Shown piece by piece: positions 34,049 through 44,105 of a stretch of DNA of 64,000 nt. The stretch's first letter is position 1. Each line of letters begins with the position of its first letter. This stretch comes from Mycolicibacterium septicum DSM 44393. Its GTDB lineage: Bacteria; Actinomycetota; Actinomycetes; Mycobacteriales; Mycobacteriaceae. Location: positions 396,283 through 460,282 of the forward strand of contig NZ_HG322952.1 of NCBI RefSeq assembly GCF_000455325.1, given 5' to 3'. The notes under the pieces are model-generated. The model was not told the DNA's origin, ran no database searches, and saw only the letters and a list, made by a program, of their open reading frames with translations. The translations under genes and the position numbers were made by a program.

Positions 34049-35257
34049 TCAGCCGTCGTCATCGAGAGGTGACTTGTATCTACCTACACGTGTGTTACTC
34101 CACCCTCCGATCGCGCTGTCCAATTGACGATAAATGTTGTAGTCGAAAGAGACTAACTCATTCGGCACACCTTCAAATCCACCCCACTCATCGAGATCCT
34201 TGTCATCAACATGGTGGACCGCATAATTGAACTTGTCATAGAGTGGCGGCGCGTTATACAGGAACCAGAAATAGGGAAAATCTAACGGAACTGACGCAGC
34301 CAGGCCGCGGATATCACCTGTTCCCGCATCGTGGATGTACATCTGCGGCGCAGCCTCGAACAGAGCTGCTATTTCATTCAGAATTCCAGCGAGGCAGAAA
34401 CATACGTAGAGAGCAGCTAGAAGAATTGCTGAGCCCGTATACTCCTCCTCCATCCCAATGGCTGTCCTCCCGCTAAGAAAATTGCTGCGCACATGCAGGT
34501 TCCGAGCGGCCTGATGAGTCGGATGTAGGAACTTTCCGAGAAATGTGTAATGCGCTTCAATTCGGGCGCGAACGGTCTTATCGGCGAGCTCATTTAGCTC
34601 CAGATTCTGGAGAAGTGCGTCATAAGACAGGTAATGACGGTAAAGCGCAGCCGTTTCTCTCCGCCGATCTTTCTGGACCTTTCTGATATCAGGGCCTGGT
34701 TCGTAGTATTCAAAGTAGTCTTTATCATTGAGTCGCATGGACTCCGGATGAAACTCCTGAAACTGGAAGAAGTGGTACGGAATTGAGATTCCTTCGCCAC
34801 CATCACCTTCACCTCTAAGGCCTTCGAATACGTGCATGAGATGTCGCGCGGCACGTGGATACTTTGCAATATAGAGAGGGCCAGCCTCACTAGTCTTCTG
34901 CTGTTCCGCTAGTGCGACCTTCTGGCGCTCAAAGTACTCAGCGAATTCCTGTGGCGTCTTAGTTTCCAGGTTCTCCAATTGAAAGTACTTGTGCCCTCGG
35001 CAAAGCAGCATGAGCAGGAGATAATGCTCAAGCAAGGACCGTTCCAGTCCCAACGCGTCAGCGATCTTGCGCCTATCGATCAAATCAAGGCACGAGTCTG
35101 CCGTTTCGAAGCGAAAATTCGCGTAGTCAATTATGTCGCTATACATCGTATTGTAGGTGTCGGCAAACTCGATCTTGTCATACCACTCCAGGTAAGCGCC
35201 AAGCATCTTGCGTGAGCGTTCGTTTACTCTCTGAATTTCGTCCTCGATCGACCTCAT
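34049..35257 (-). CDS. unknown island protein, 402 aa
   Basis: A 402-aa protein with no family that I recognise. It is largely helical, rich in Tyr, Phe, His and acidic residues, with KFLHPTHQAARNLHVRSNF near residue 245, a short hydrophobic helix near 285 (AILLAALYVCFCLAG), and a Tyr-rich C-terminus (FPYFWFLYNAPPLYDKF). No signal peptide. AT-rich codon use agrees with the island origin. The His-rich helical core could be another HEPN-like or Abi-type domain, but no RxxxxH motif is clear. Its position in a defence-type island is the only clue to function. Confidence 0.8.
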   Translation of the reverse strand: MRSIEDEIQRVNERSRKMLGAYLEWYDKIEFADTYNTMYSDIIDYANFRFETADSCLDLIDRRKIADALGLERSLLEHYLLLMLLCRGHKYFQLENLETKTPQEFAEYFERQKVALAEQQKTSEAGPLYIAKYPRAARHLMHVFEGLRGEGDGGEGISIPYHFFQFQEFHPESMRLNDKDYFEYYEPGPDIRKVQKDRRRETAALYRHYLSYDALLQNLELNELADKTVRARIEAHYTFLGKFLHPTHQAARNLHVRSNFLSGRTAIGMEEEYTGSAILLAALYVCFCLAGILNEIAALFEAAPQMYIHDAGTGDIRGLAASVPLDFPYFWFLYNAPPLYDKFNYAVHHVDDKDLDEWGGFEGVPNELVSFDYNIYRQLDSAIGGWSNTRVGRYKSPLDDDG

Positions 35258-35331
35258 CGTTGGATTATAAAGAGCAACAACGACTCTCGGACATGGTCAC
35301 CTAACAACGCCAGCTCTAGCCGGACGAGCTA

Positions 35332-35499
35332 ATGCGCCTGCTGAACGTCGGGGTCGCTACCTTCGGCACGGATCGCTTCGCGCTCTACGTCATCCATGCA
35401 TTGTTAGACGCACGTAGCTCGCCGCGTCCAAACAACGTGGACGAAATTGAGCGCCAGGCCCTACGGGCGTGGACCCTGACAGACCCGACGTGCAGATGA
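35332..35499 (+). other. possible small ORF in the island's right end
   Basis: ATG 35332 to TGA 35497-35499 codes for 55 residues beginning MRLLNVGVATFGTDRFALYV. No good ribosome binding site is seen. A second, overlapping frame starts at GTG 35469 and runs into the tRNA, so the region may be a frameshifted relic of one small phage or plasmid gene. Otherwise 35258-35648 holds no feature that I can support. Confidence 0.25.
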
Positions 35500-35648
35500 C
35501 CCTTGATCTTGTCCGGCTCGTGCTGGCCCTGTTGGGCACCGAGTCGCACATTGAGCCGTACCGCTGTCACTCCCCTGTCAGGGGACCAGCCTTCAGGCAG
35601 ATCAAGCCCACCTCAACGGACCCAAAAGCGACTTCAACTGCACAAATG

Positions 35649-35725
35649 TGGTGCCCCCAGTCGGACTCGAACCGACACTTGGCGGATTTTAAGTCCGCTG
35701 CCTCTGCCAATTGGGCTATGGGGGC
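35649..35725 (-). tRNA. tRNA-Leu (anticodon TAA), CCA encoded
   Basis: On the minus strand the sequence folds as a full cloverleaf: acceptor GCCCCCA/TGGGGGC, a D arm with loop CAATTGGCAGA, anticodon stem GCGGA/TCCGC with loop CTTAAAA (anticodon TAA), T arm GTCGG-TTCGAGT-CCGAC, discriminator A, and an encoded CCA at 35649-35651. TAA reads the Leu codon UUA. The variable loop is only five bases (CAAGT), whereas leucine tRNAs usually have a long variable arm, so identity by anticodon should be checked. Its 3' half is duplicated at 31194-31236. Confidence 0.88.
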
Positions 35726-35794
35726 GTCGCACGAGAGCATATTTCAGGGCGATTTGCCGCCATCAGACCGCCCTGAGTACACCCGAGTTATCGA

Positions 35795-36817
35795 TCAACC
35801 CACCTCGACGACGATCTTGCCGAACGGTCCGCGATCGAGCTGGTCCAGCGCCGCCGGCAGATCGTCGAACGTATGGCGCGCACCGATCACAGGTTTCGTC
35901 CCCGTACTGTCGATCGCACTGACCAGATCGCTGAGCGCGCGCCGGTGCCCAGTCCCGATACCGTGAATTGTGATGTCTTTCATCAGGATTGGCATCACCG
36001 GTGTCGAGACCTCGAACCCGTCGAGCGCCCCGATGAGATGGATGTGGCCACCGACTGCGACGACTTGGGCGGCCTTGCCAAGATGCGCGCCCCCGACGAG
36101 CTCCAGCACATGGTTCACGCCGCGATCGCCGGTGATGGCGAGGATGGTTTCGGCCCAGTCCGCGCTCCGTCGATCCACGACATGGTCGGCGCCCAGCTGG
36201 GTGACTCGGTCCAGTTTGCCCGCACTGCCCGACACGATGACCTCGGCGCCGTGCATCTTCGCGATCTGAACTCCGAACAGGGCGACGCCGCCGGTACCTT
36301 CGACCAGCACGACGTCGCCGGCCCGCACACGCCCGCGTTCGACCAGCGCGAACCACGCCGTGAGGCCGGCCACCGGTAGCGTGCTGGCCTCCTCCGGTGA
36401 CAAGGTCCGGGGAGCCCGGACAACCCAATCCTGCGGCAGCACTACGTATTCGGCCAGTACCCCGGGGTAGAAACCGCCGAGCGTCCAATACGAGGGCGTG
36501 CGCGCGTCACCCGCCCGGGCGCCGTCGATCCAGTCCGGGGTGAACACCGAGATCACCTGATCGTCCACGGCGAACCGGGTCACCGAATCCCCAACCGCGA
36601 CGACGGCCCCGGCGAGATCGGATCCGGGGGTGAAGGGGAATTCCAGTGGCAGGCCGCGCCCGGTGTCGATCACCATCTTGTCGCGATGGTTCAACGCAAC
36701 CGCGGCCACCTTAATCAGGACCTCGCCGGGGCCCGGTTGCGGGACGGCCACCTCACGCAACCGGAGCGCGTCTCGGCCGATTCCGTCCATCTCCCAGCGG
36801 CGCATGATTTCAGCCAT
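35795..36817 (-). CDS. NAD(P)-dependent MDR-family dehydrogenase
   Basis: A 340-aa protein. The GroES-like half has VALNHRDKMVI and FTPGSDLAGAVVAVGDSV, the nucleotide-binding half VVLVEGTGGVALFGVQIAKM and ELVGGAHLGKAAQVV. The catalytic Cys of zinc alcohol dehydrogenases is not at the usual place (LNHRD), which puts it with the zinc-independent quinone reductase or crotonyl reductase-like group. ATG 36817 is used; ATG 36805 is possible. It lies 69 bases from the tRNA, just outside the island. Substrate unknown. Confidence 0.88.
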   Translation of the reverse strand: MAEIMRRWEMDGIGRDALRLREVAVPQPGPGEVLIKVAAVALNHRDKMVIDTGRGLPLEFPFTPGSDLAGAVVAVGDSVTRFAVDDQVISVFTPDWIDGARAGDARTPSYWTLGGFYPGVLAEYVVLPQDWVVRAPRTLSPEEASTLPVAGLTAWFALVERGRVRAGDVVLVEGTGGVALFGVQIAKMHGAEVIVSGSAGKLDRVTQLGADHVVDRRSADWAETILAITGDRGVNHVLELVGGAHLGKAAQVVAVGGHIHLIGALDGFEVSTPVMPILMKDITIHGIGTGHRRALSDLVSAIDSTGTKPVIGARHTFDDLPAALDQLDRGPFGKIVVEVG

Positions 36818-36955
36818 GCGGTGCTGCAACCAGGCCGGAGATGGGCATATTCCCGGGGATGCCGGACCGGCCACCGGAACTACGACCCGCGCTGAAGGGG
36901 TTGCGCAGGTTTGGTTGAATGTGTCCCAGGGTTGGGACAGCGACGGGGGCCGCAC

Positions 36956-37342
36956 ATGCCAAGCAGTATCGCCAATTCGATTGCCGTAGTTGCCGAACGG
37001 ATCGCGGCGGCACTCGGACCACGGGCGATGCGGGTGATCGCCCACATCAACAAGTACGTCACCAATCCGCTGCAGCGGCTCTGGGCGCCATGGCTGCCGT
37101 ACATGGCCGTCATCGAGCACACCGGCCGGAAGTCGGGCAAGCCGTACCGGACCCCGGTCATGGCGTTCGTCGACAGCAAGTCCGTCTCGGTGGTGCTGAA
37201 CTACGGCGAGCACTCGGATTGGGTGCGCAATGTCCGGTTCGCCGGGTCCGCGCAACTGGTGCACCGGGGCAGGCGCTACCGGCTCACCACCCCCGCATCA
37301 TTCCGGCGACTGACCAGAAGGCGCGGTTGGTCGCCACCCTGA
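36956..37342 (+). CDS. Ddn-like deazaflavin-dependent protein with a probable C-terminal frameshift
   Basis: A 128-aa protein as read. The body matches the family: KYVTNPLQRLWAPWLPYMAV, EHTGRKSGKPYRTPVMAF and NYGEHSDWVRNVRFAG. After RYRLT the frame gives TPASFRRLTRRRGWSPP. The next frame at the same place gives HPRIIPATDQKARLVATL, which agrees with the paralogue at 30664 (TNPRVVSKVEAAPLV). A single-base indel near 37288 probably altered the C-terminus. The intact version would end at the TGA near 37368. The protein may be inactive, or the indel may be a sequencing error. Confidence 0.8.
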   Translation: MPSSIANSIAVVAERIAAALGPRAMRVIAHINKYVTNPLQRLWAPWLPYMAVIEHTGRKSGKPYRTPVMAFVDSKSVSVVLNYGEHSDWVRNVRFAGSAQLVHRGRRYRLTTPASFRRLTRRRGWSPP

Positions 37343-37555
37343 CACCGGTTTCTACGCCTGGGTCGTGAAAATCGGGGCAGCACGGCCCTGGTGTCGAAGG
37401 CGGCGCCGTGGCCATGGTGGAAGCCCGCTCTGACTGCTCGATGCCACCGAGCGTGCGCAAAACGCGCCGAGTCGGGGCAGCAGCCCGCACGTTCGCCCAG
37501 ATAGGCGACATCACCCGGCGTAGGCTGCGCATATCCCGACTCCCGGGAGGCTGCG

Positions 37556-38259
<704 letters not shown>

Positions 38260-38263
<4 letters not shown>

Positions 38264-40749
38264 AATTCGCGGCCGCGGCGAGTCGGCTCCGAGTGTTCAG
38301 CCTGCGCGAACTCACCGTGCACCGGCGGCGCACCCTTGCCTCGATCGCCGTAATGGCCGTGTCGGCAATGTATCTCGTCGCGATCCTCGGCATCTTCGGG
38401 TCGATCACCGGATCGGTCAACCGGCTCGCCGATGGCGTCGCCGGCGTCGCCGCGCTCGAAGTGTCGGGAGTCACCGACGCGGGATTCCCCGACGCCGTCC
38501 TGGCCGACGTCGCCAAGGTCCCCGGCGTCGCGAGTGCCGCGCCGATGATCCGGATGACCGCGCCCACCGCGACCGAACCGGTGCTGCTGTTCGGGGCCGA
38601 TGACCGCAGCCGCGCCTTGGAAGGCGCGCTGAAAGATGCCGTGGGAGTGGACGTCCAATCCCCGACGGCACAAGAGGGCGTCCGCGTCGGACCCGCCGTC
38701 GGTCACGCGAAAGGCGAGACGTTCCAACTCGGCTCGGGATCGGTCACCGTCGCCGAGGTCCTGGAGGGCAAGCAACTCGCCGACCTCAACGGCGGTCACT
38801 ATGTGCTGGCCCCGCTTCCGTTGGCGCAGAGCGTGACGGGACGCCTCGGCCAACTCGACTCGATCCTGATCACCACCACCCCGGACGCCGATCTCGACAC
38901 GGTGCGCGAGCAGGTCACCGCCGCCGTGAACGGCCGAGCCATCGTCGCGGCACCGAACCTGCGGGCCGCCCGGGCCGGTGACGGCGTCAAGTTGATGAAC
39001 TACATGGCGCTCATGGGCGCGGCGGTCGCGTTGGTGGTCGGCGCGTTCTTGATCTACACGACGATGACCATGGCGATCGCCCAACGCCGCCCCGTCATCT
39101 CGATGCTGCGTGCGATCGGCGGCCGACGCGCGACCATCGTCCGCGACATGCTCGCCGAGGCCGCGATCCTCGGGCTGATCGGCGGCACCATCGGGTCGCT
39201 GCTGGGAATAGCACTGGGCCGCATGGCGATCGGCCGGCTGCCACCGACGGTGACGCAGGGCCTCGAGGCCCGCATCGAATACTGGTTGCCCAGCTACGCG
39301 ATCCCGGTCGCGATCGCGGCCACCGCGCTGACGAGCCTGGCGGCATCGGCGATGGCCGCCCGCCAGGTATACAAGGTCTCGCCGATCGAGGCACTGGCAC
39401 CGGTCGGGGCGTCGGCCGCGGACAACGTCCCGCGCTGGCTGCGCATCGCCACCGGAATCGCCGCGGTTGCCGTGCTCGCGGCGTCGATCCTGGTGGTGTT
39501 CTACCTGCCGGGTTCCATGGCGTTCGTCGCGATCGCCGCCCTGTTCACCGCGCAGATCGCCCTCGGTTTCGCGCTGGCCGGGTCCATCGTCAAGGCCACC
39601 GCCGCGGTGGCGCGCCTGTTCGGTTCGGCCGGTGCCCTGGCGGCCGCGACGGTGGAACGCGCCCCCCGGCGTGTATGGGCCACCGTGATGACCGTGCTGA
39701 TCGCCGTCGTCACGACCGTGGTGATCACCGGGACCAACAACGACATGATCCGGTCGGCGCGCGACGTCTTCGCACCGGTCGCCGACGTCGACGTCTGGGT
39801 GAGCGCCAACTCACCCGACCAGTACCCCACCGACCCTCTGCCGCAAGGCCTTACCGACAAGGTCACCGAGGTGCCCGGGGTCGGGCATGTCACCGAAGGC
39901 TCCCTGGGCTTCGCCGTCGTCGGCGGCACCCGCGTCATGCTCGACGGATTCGCCCCCCGCAGCCACGACGCCCTCTTCCGCGCCCTCGACGACCGCGTCC
40001 GCAACGACGTGCTCGCCGGCCACGGCGTCGTGCTCTCGCAGAACCTGGGCAAGACCCTCGATGTCCGGGCGGGCGACCAACTGGAGTTGCAGACGCCGCA
40101 CGGCCCGCAACAGACGACCGTGCTGGCCCTGGTGCCGTACTTCTCCACGGTGATCGGCACCGTCGGAATGGGCCTCGACCAGATGCGCGCCTGGTTCGAC
40201 CGGCCCGGCGCGACGACACTCCAGATCACCGCGGCCAAAGGCACCGACCCCGACCGCCTGCTGGCCAACATCCGCCATGTCGTGCCCGCGCCGAACCACA
40301 CCTATGACGGCCGCACCGCGCTGGCCGGTCTCGAAGCGCCGCTGCACCAGAGCATGCTGATCGCCAACGCGGTGTGGATCATCGTGGTTTTCGTCGCCGC
40401 TGTGGCCCTGCTGAACACACTGACGCTGTCGGTGCTGGAACGGCGGCGCGAGATCGGGGTCCTGCGCGCGATGGGATCCAGCCGCCGCTACACGCTGGCC
40501 ATGGTGCTGGCCGAGGCCGCGGCCATCGGCATCGTCGGCGGTGTCCTGGGACTGATCGTCGGGCTGGTCGATCAGTGGCTGTTCAGCCTCGTCAGCGGGG
40601 ACATCATGAATTTCAACGTCACGTTCCGGCCGAGCGCGATGGCGCTGGTCTTCACTCTCGGTGCACTGGCGATCAGCCTGCTGGGCTCGCTGCCGCCGGC
40701 ACGACGCGCGGCGCGGCTCAACATCATCGAGGCCGTCAGCGTCGAATAG
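38260..40749 (+). CDS. FtsX/MacB-type ABC transporter permease, double-length
   Basis: An 829-aa permease from the overlapping GTG. The protein has an N-terminal membrane helix, an external domain (residues about 60-230), three helices near 240-380, a second set of helices near 400-500, a second external domain and three C-terminal helices ending PARRAARLNIIEAVSVE. This is the ten-helix DUF214-type duplicated FtsX layout. The usual cytoplasmic motif between helices, RRPVISMLRAIGG and RRREIGVLRAMGSSRR, occurs in both halves. Probable cargo: lipids, lipoproteins or peptides; unknown. The final 14 bases overlap the convergent methyltransferase gene. Confidence 0.93.
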
Positions 40750-41359
40750 TCGCGACTCCCTGCAGATGTGGTGTGCACGGAGGCGGCACCAGTGTCCGCC
40801 GGGTACTGCGCAGCCCGCTGGTGTCGAACCCGGCTGCGGCGATGGCGTCGACGGTACGACGATTCGGCTCACAGCCCGATGACAACCACGCCCACGGCCT
40901 CGCGATCAGATCCTGGAACCGCCCCATCAAACCCTCACCGCGCACATGCTCGAGCACGACCAACCGCCCATCGGGGGTCAGCACACGCCGGATCTCGGCG
41001 AGCGTGGCGGCCACATCGTCAACCGAGCACAACACCAGACCCACGTGGACCGAGTCGAAACTGCTGTCCGGGAACGGAATCGATTCCCCCGCCCCGGCGA
41101 CGACATCGACGTCGACACCGTTGCGCCAGGCCAGCGCACTGGCCATCCTCCGCATCGCGGGATCGGGCTCCACCGCCGCGACGGACGTCACCGCGTCCGG
41201 CACGAACAACAGATCGGTTCCCGGCCCGACCCCGATCATCAGCAACCGGCCCGTCGCATGACTCATCGCCGACCGGCGGTACCGTCGGTAGAACAGCCTG
41301 TCGAACACCGCCATACCGAGCCGATACACGTACGGGAACAACGGGTTACGGTGCCTCAA
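40736..41359 (-). CDS. class I SAM-dependent methyltransferase
   Basis: A 207-aa enzyme. Motif I is GRLLMIGVGPGTDLLFV, the acidic motif II region SVAAVEPDPAMRRM, and LTPDGRLVVLEHVRGEGL follows. It resembles the UbiE/phospholipid N-methyltransferase-like group. The TTG at 41359 overlaps the stop of the DUF4389 gene (TTGA), and the frame before it has no better start, so it is read as coupled to that gene. Third gene of a minus-strand unit with the monooxygenase and DUF4389 genes. Substrate unknown, perhaps the product of the monooxygenase. Confidence 0.85.
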   Translation of the reverse strand: MRHRNPLFPYVYRLGMAVFDRLFYRRYRRSAMSHATGRLLMIGVGPGTDLLFVPDAVTSVAAVEPDPAMRRMASALAWRNGVDVDVVAGAGESIPFPDSSFDSVHVGLVLCSVDDVAATLAEIRRVLTPDGRLVVLEHVRGEGLMGRFQDLIARPWAWLSSGCEPNRRTVDAIAAAGFDTSGLRSTRRTLVPPPCTPHLQGVATIRR

Positions 41360-41958
41360 TCCGAGCCCCCCAGATCCAATCGGAACGGTGGGTACTCGTC
41401 GGTCATCAGCGACACGTACGCGGCGACCCGGTAGCGCCACCGCACCATTCCCATCAGGAAGTCGAACATGCTCTGCGAGACCGTCCCCCGGACCAGCAGC
41501 CGCACCGCGGAGATGACGCAAAGTACCTGCAGCGGGGCCTCCATCGCCCAGCACATGATGATCTGCGGCAGCGCCAGCAGCCACGACTTCACCAGCACCG
41601 CCCCTCTGGAGAGCTGCTCGGGATAGTCCACCTGGAGGTCGCCCGGATAGTCGGCCTGGGCTTTGAAAGTGAACGGCGGGTACTGGTCGGTCGTGTTCAT
41701 CGGGAAGCGGTAGTTCATCACCCGCCACGACCAGCGCAGCACCCCGACGTTGAAATCGAACAGCGGCCGCGGATACCGGCCGGTGAACAGGATCGCGATC
41801 CCCGCCGCGAACACCACCAGCGGGTACACCAGGTACAGACCGATCAGTATCGGGTAGTGCGGCACCGCCAGCACGCACCATTTGACGAGCCACAGCCGGC
41901 TCGACGGCGCGTCGATCGCGCCGCGCACCCGTACGGGCTCAGCGGGCATGTTCGTCAC
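41356..41958 (-). CDS. DUF4389 membrane protein
   Basis: A 200-aa protein with two hydrophobic hairpins (residues about 23-60 and 125-155). The repeated pattern YPRPLFDFNVGVLRWSWRVMNY and SMFDFLMGMVRWRYRVAAY, each followed by YPPF, is the signature of DUF4389. The function of the domain is unknown. The ATG lies 20 bases inside the monooxygenase gene and the stop overlaps the methyltransferase start, so the three are coupled. Confidence 0.88.
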   Translation of the reverse strand: MTNMPAEPVRVRGAIDAPSSRLWLVKWCVLAVPHYPILIGLYLVYPLVVFAAGIAILFTGRYPRPLFDFNVGVLRWSWRVMNYRFPMNTTDQYPPFTFKAQADYPGDLQVDYPEQLSRGAVLVKSWLLALPQIIMCWAMEAPLQVLCVISAVRLLVRGTVSQSMFDFLMGMVRWRYRVAAYVSLMTDEYPPFRLDLGGSD

Positions 41959-43192
41959 TGCCGGACGTCGTCGCCCCGGCGAGGTCCCGACTGATACCCG
42001 CGGCCATCCGGCGGTGGCTCACCACCCTCAGGAACGTCGCCAGCACCCACGTCATCAGCCGGTCCGGGACCATCGCGGCGGGCCGCAGCACCGCCTCACC
42101 GTGCGACACCTGCAGCGAGGCCACCCGGGATACCGCTGCGACGCGGCGTCGGCGGGTCTTCTCGTACCAGCGCAGCGCGCCGGACAGGTCGCCATTGGGG
42201 CTGTGGCGGAAATCTGAGATCGCCTTGCACAGCACCATCGTGTCGAGCAGTGCCTGGTTGGTTCCCTGCGCCAGCGTCGGCGGCATCGTGTGCGCCGCAT
42301 CGCCCAACAACGTCAACGCGCCGTGGCCGGGCCCCGGAATGGGATGGCGGAAATGCGGATAGGGCGAACGCGCGAGGTCAGCGTCGGTCAATGCCGCGAG
42401 TACTTGATCGACCAGCTCGGACCATCCGGCGAAATTGGTGCGGATCACGTCGATCGGGCGCTCTGGCCTGACGAAGTCGGGTGACCACGGCAGGTCGAAC
42501 CACCACTGCACTTCGGTGCCTCCGGCCGGCCACAGGCCGAGGTTCCCGTGCTCGCCGACGATGACGAAGGCGACGCGACGATCGGCTCCGTCCGGAATCG
42601 TGGCCAGTCCCTGCCAGCTACACCAGCCCGTCGGCTCTGCGTGCTGTGCGCCGACGATCTCGCGGACCGTGGAGTGCAGGCCGTCCGCGCCGATCACCAG
42701 ATCTCCCTCCGCACAACGGCCGTCGGCGAAATCGAGGCGAACCCCGTGGTTGCCGTTCGCGACGCCGACCACTTGCGTGTTGCACCGAATCCGTTCAGCC
42801 GGAAAGCCTTCCAGCAGTCGTTCGAGCAGAATCCGGCGCGGGACCATCCGGACCGGCGCACCCATCCGGTTCACGATCGCCGTCACGTCGAGGGTGGTCA
42901 TCGGGCGTCCCGTCGACGTCACCACCCGCACCGTGGACAGCTCCTGACCGGCGCCGTCCATGGCGACGCCGAGTTGCCGCAGCACGGTTTCGCCGTTCGA
43001 CCAGATGGTGACGGCGCCGCCGCCGGCCCGCACCTCGGGGCGCTGCTCGAACACCGTGACGTCATGGCCGTCCCGCAGCAGTCCCCGGGCGATGGAGATG
43101 CCACCCACCCCGGCGCCGACAACCAGGATCCGCAGCGACCGTTTCGGCGCTGGCTGGACGTGGTGCCGGCTCTGGGGCCGTTTTGAGCCCAC
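41939..43192 (-). CDS. FAD-dependent monooxygenase (UbiH/PHBH type)
   Basis: A 417-aa flavoprotein. The FAD-binding motif GAGVGG is near residue 26, the DG motif LVIGADGLHSTVRE in the middle, and LLGDAAHTMPPTLAQG near residue 295 completes the group A monooxygenase set. Such enzymes hydroxylate aromatic or polyketide-like substrates with NAD(P)H and O2. The GTG at 43192 opens the frame; an Arg-rich stretch of 20 residues precedes the first strand, so a later start is possible. First gene of a coupled unit with DUF4389 and the methyltransferase. Confidence 0.92.
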   Translation of the reverse strand: MGSKRPQSRHHVQPAPKRSLRILVVGAGVGGISIARGLLRDGHDVTVFEQRPEVRAGGGAVTIWSNGETVLRQLGVAMDGAGQELSTVRVVTSTGRPMTTLDVTAIVNRMGAPVRMVPRRILLERLLEGFPAERIRCNTQVVGVANGNHGVRLDFADGRCAEGDLVIGADGLHSTVREIVGAQHAEPTGWCSWQGLATIPDGADRRVAFVIVGEHGNLGLWPAGGTEVQWWFDLPWSPDFVRPERPIDVIRTNFAGWSELVDQVLAALTDADLARSPYPHFRHPIPGPGHGALTLLGDAAHTMPPTLAQGTNQALLDTMVLCKAISDFRHSPNGDLSGALRWYEKTRRRRVAAVSRVASLQVSHGEAVLRPAAMVPDRLMTWVLATFLRVVSHRRMAAGISRDLAGATTSGSDEHAR

Positions 43193-43254
43193 GTCTCAAT
43201 TTATGTCCGGTCCGGGGCCGCTGTACAGGTTTGTGCGGTACCGGCCGACCGAGG

Positions 43255-43986
43255 TCAGCCCCGCTGAGCCGAGACGACCACCACCGGGCGCGGGAAACTC
43301 AGCGTCGCGCACGCATCGTCGAGTGTCATCTCGATGGCCCGGCCGAGCTCGGACAGATCCTCAGGACCCGTGCCGAAGTCGAACCCACCACCGCCGATCC
43401 ACACCCGGGTGAGCACCACGGCGTGCCTTCGTCGAATATCGGCCATCTCGGCGATCAGGTCACCGACCATCTCCGGAAATTCGGTGAAACAGTCCCTACC
43501 CGAATCGATTTCGCGATACAGGCCGACGAGGTCGAGCCGAGGACCGTTCAGCACCGCGGCCACCGCGTCGACAGCGCTCGCACCGAGGACGACCCGCTGC
43601 CGCCGGTGCCGCACGGCACAGGAAACCAGCAGGTGAACCTGCTCGACGCCGTTGGTCACCACCCGCCCCACCCCGAGATTGGCGCTGCAGAACACCAGTT
43701 CGTCAGCGCTGAATCCGTCGGCGTGCACCACCAATCGCATGGGGTGGATACCCGTCCCGATCGCGGTCGCCAGGTCCCCGCTGCTGCGCACCTCGACGGT
43801 CAACCCGTGATCGCGGGCCCATTTGGCCACGTTGGTGTCCCGAAGCGCCCTGGCGGGCAGGGCCAGCTCGACGGGATCGAGCGACCGGCACCACGTGGCG
43901 CACCGGTGCATCGCCTCATGCTCGGGCGATCGCTCTGGCATCGCCGAAGCCGTCGATGCGGACCACAACCCTGTCGTCAGTGTCAC
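43255..43986 (-). CDS. degenerate PLP-barrel (DAP/ornithine decarboxylase-like) protein B
   Basis: A 243-aa protein; GTG 43986 has AAGAGG five bases upstream. It matches the first domain of group IV decarboxylases and alanine racemases: VRSSGDLATAIGTGI, then MRLVVHADGFSADEL, then LDLVGLYREIDSG and VWIGGGGFDFG. The PLP-binding Lys, expected in the first strand (YAxKAN), is missing: the strand reads VELALPARAL. The C-terminal beta domain is absent too. It therefore probably binds a ligand or regulates rather than catalysing. Same length and arrangement as protein A. The promoter region carries a motif shared with A and the kdp genes. Confidence 0.72.
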   Translation of the reverse strand: MTLTTGLWSASTASAMPERSPEHEAMHRCATWCRSLDPVELALPARALRDTNVAKWARDHGLTVEVRSSGDLATAIGTGIHPMRLVVHADGFSADELVFCSANLGVGRVVTNGVEQVHLLVSCAVRHRRQRVVLGASAVDAVAAVLNGPRLDLVGLYREIDSGRDCFTEFPEMVGDLIAEMADIRRRHAVVLTRVWIGGGGFDFGTGPEDLSELGRAIEMTLDDACATLSFPRPVVVVSAQRG

Positions 43987-44064
43987 CAGAACCTCTTCTT
44001 CACCGCGCCGCGGCCGGATGCCGCATGCGCCTGCTTCGAGCCTTCCGCTACCGCGACCGTCGGA

Positions 44065-44090
44065 CCAGGATATTTGCGGCGTCTTGACGC
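44065..44090 (-). promoter_or_regulatory. shared promoter motif (KdpE-like site?), copy B
   Basis: The 26 bases match 44870-44895 at 21 positions, including ATTTGCGG and TCTTGAC. On the minus strand this reads GTCAAGA, then CCGCAAA. It lies 79 bases before the start of protein B. Assignment to KdpE is inferred from similar CGTAAAG repeats in front of kdp. Confidence 0.4.
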
Positions 44091-44105
44091 GCCTGACTGA
44101 AACAT

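Larger units (their letters stand above)
31194..35651. mobile_element. tRNA-integrated genomic island (about 4.5 kb)
   Basis: The island is bounded by a 43-nt copy of the tRNA 3' half on the left (31194-31236) and the intact tRNA on the right, with the copy in the same orientation, as left by tyrosine-recombinase integration. It contains an integrase remnant, a DUF262 gene with a HEPN gene, and a 402-aa unknown gene. Base composition is visibly more AT-rich than the flanks, with rare codons such as TTA, ATA and AGA frequent. The stretches 31237-31432, 33508-33674 and 35258-35648 show no convincing intact gene, apart from one doubtful small frame at 35332. Confidence 0.85.

Noticed and set aside
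35469..35966. 165-aa frame through the tRNA
   Set aside because: It reads straight through the tRNA gene and the end of the dehydrogenase gene in a wrong frame; not a real protein.
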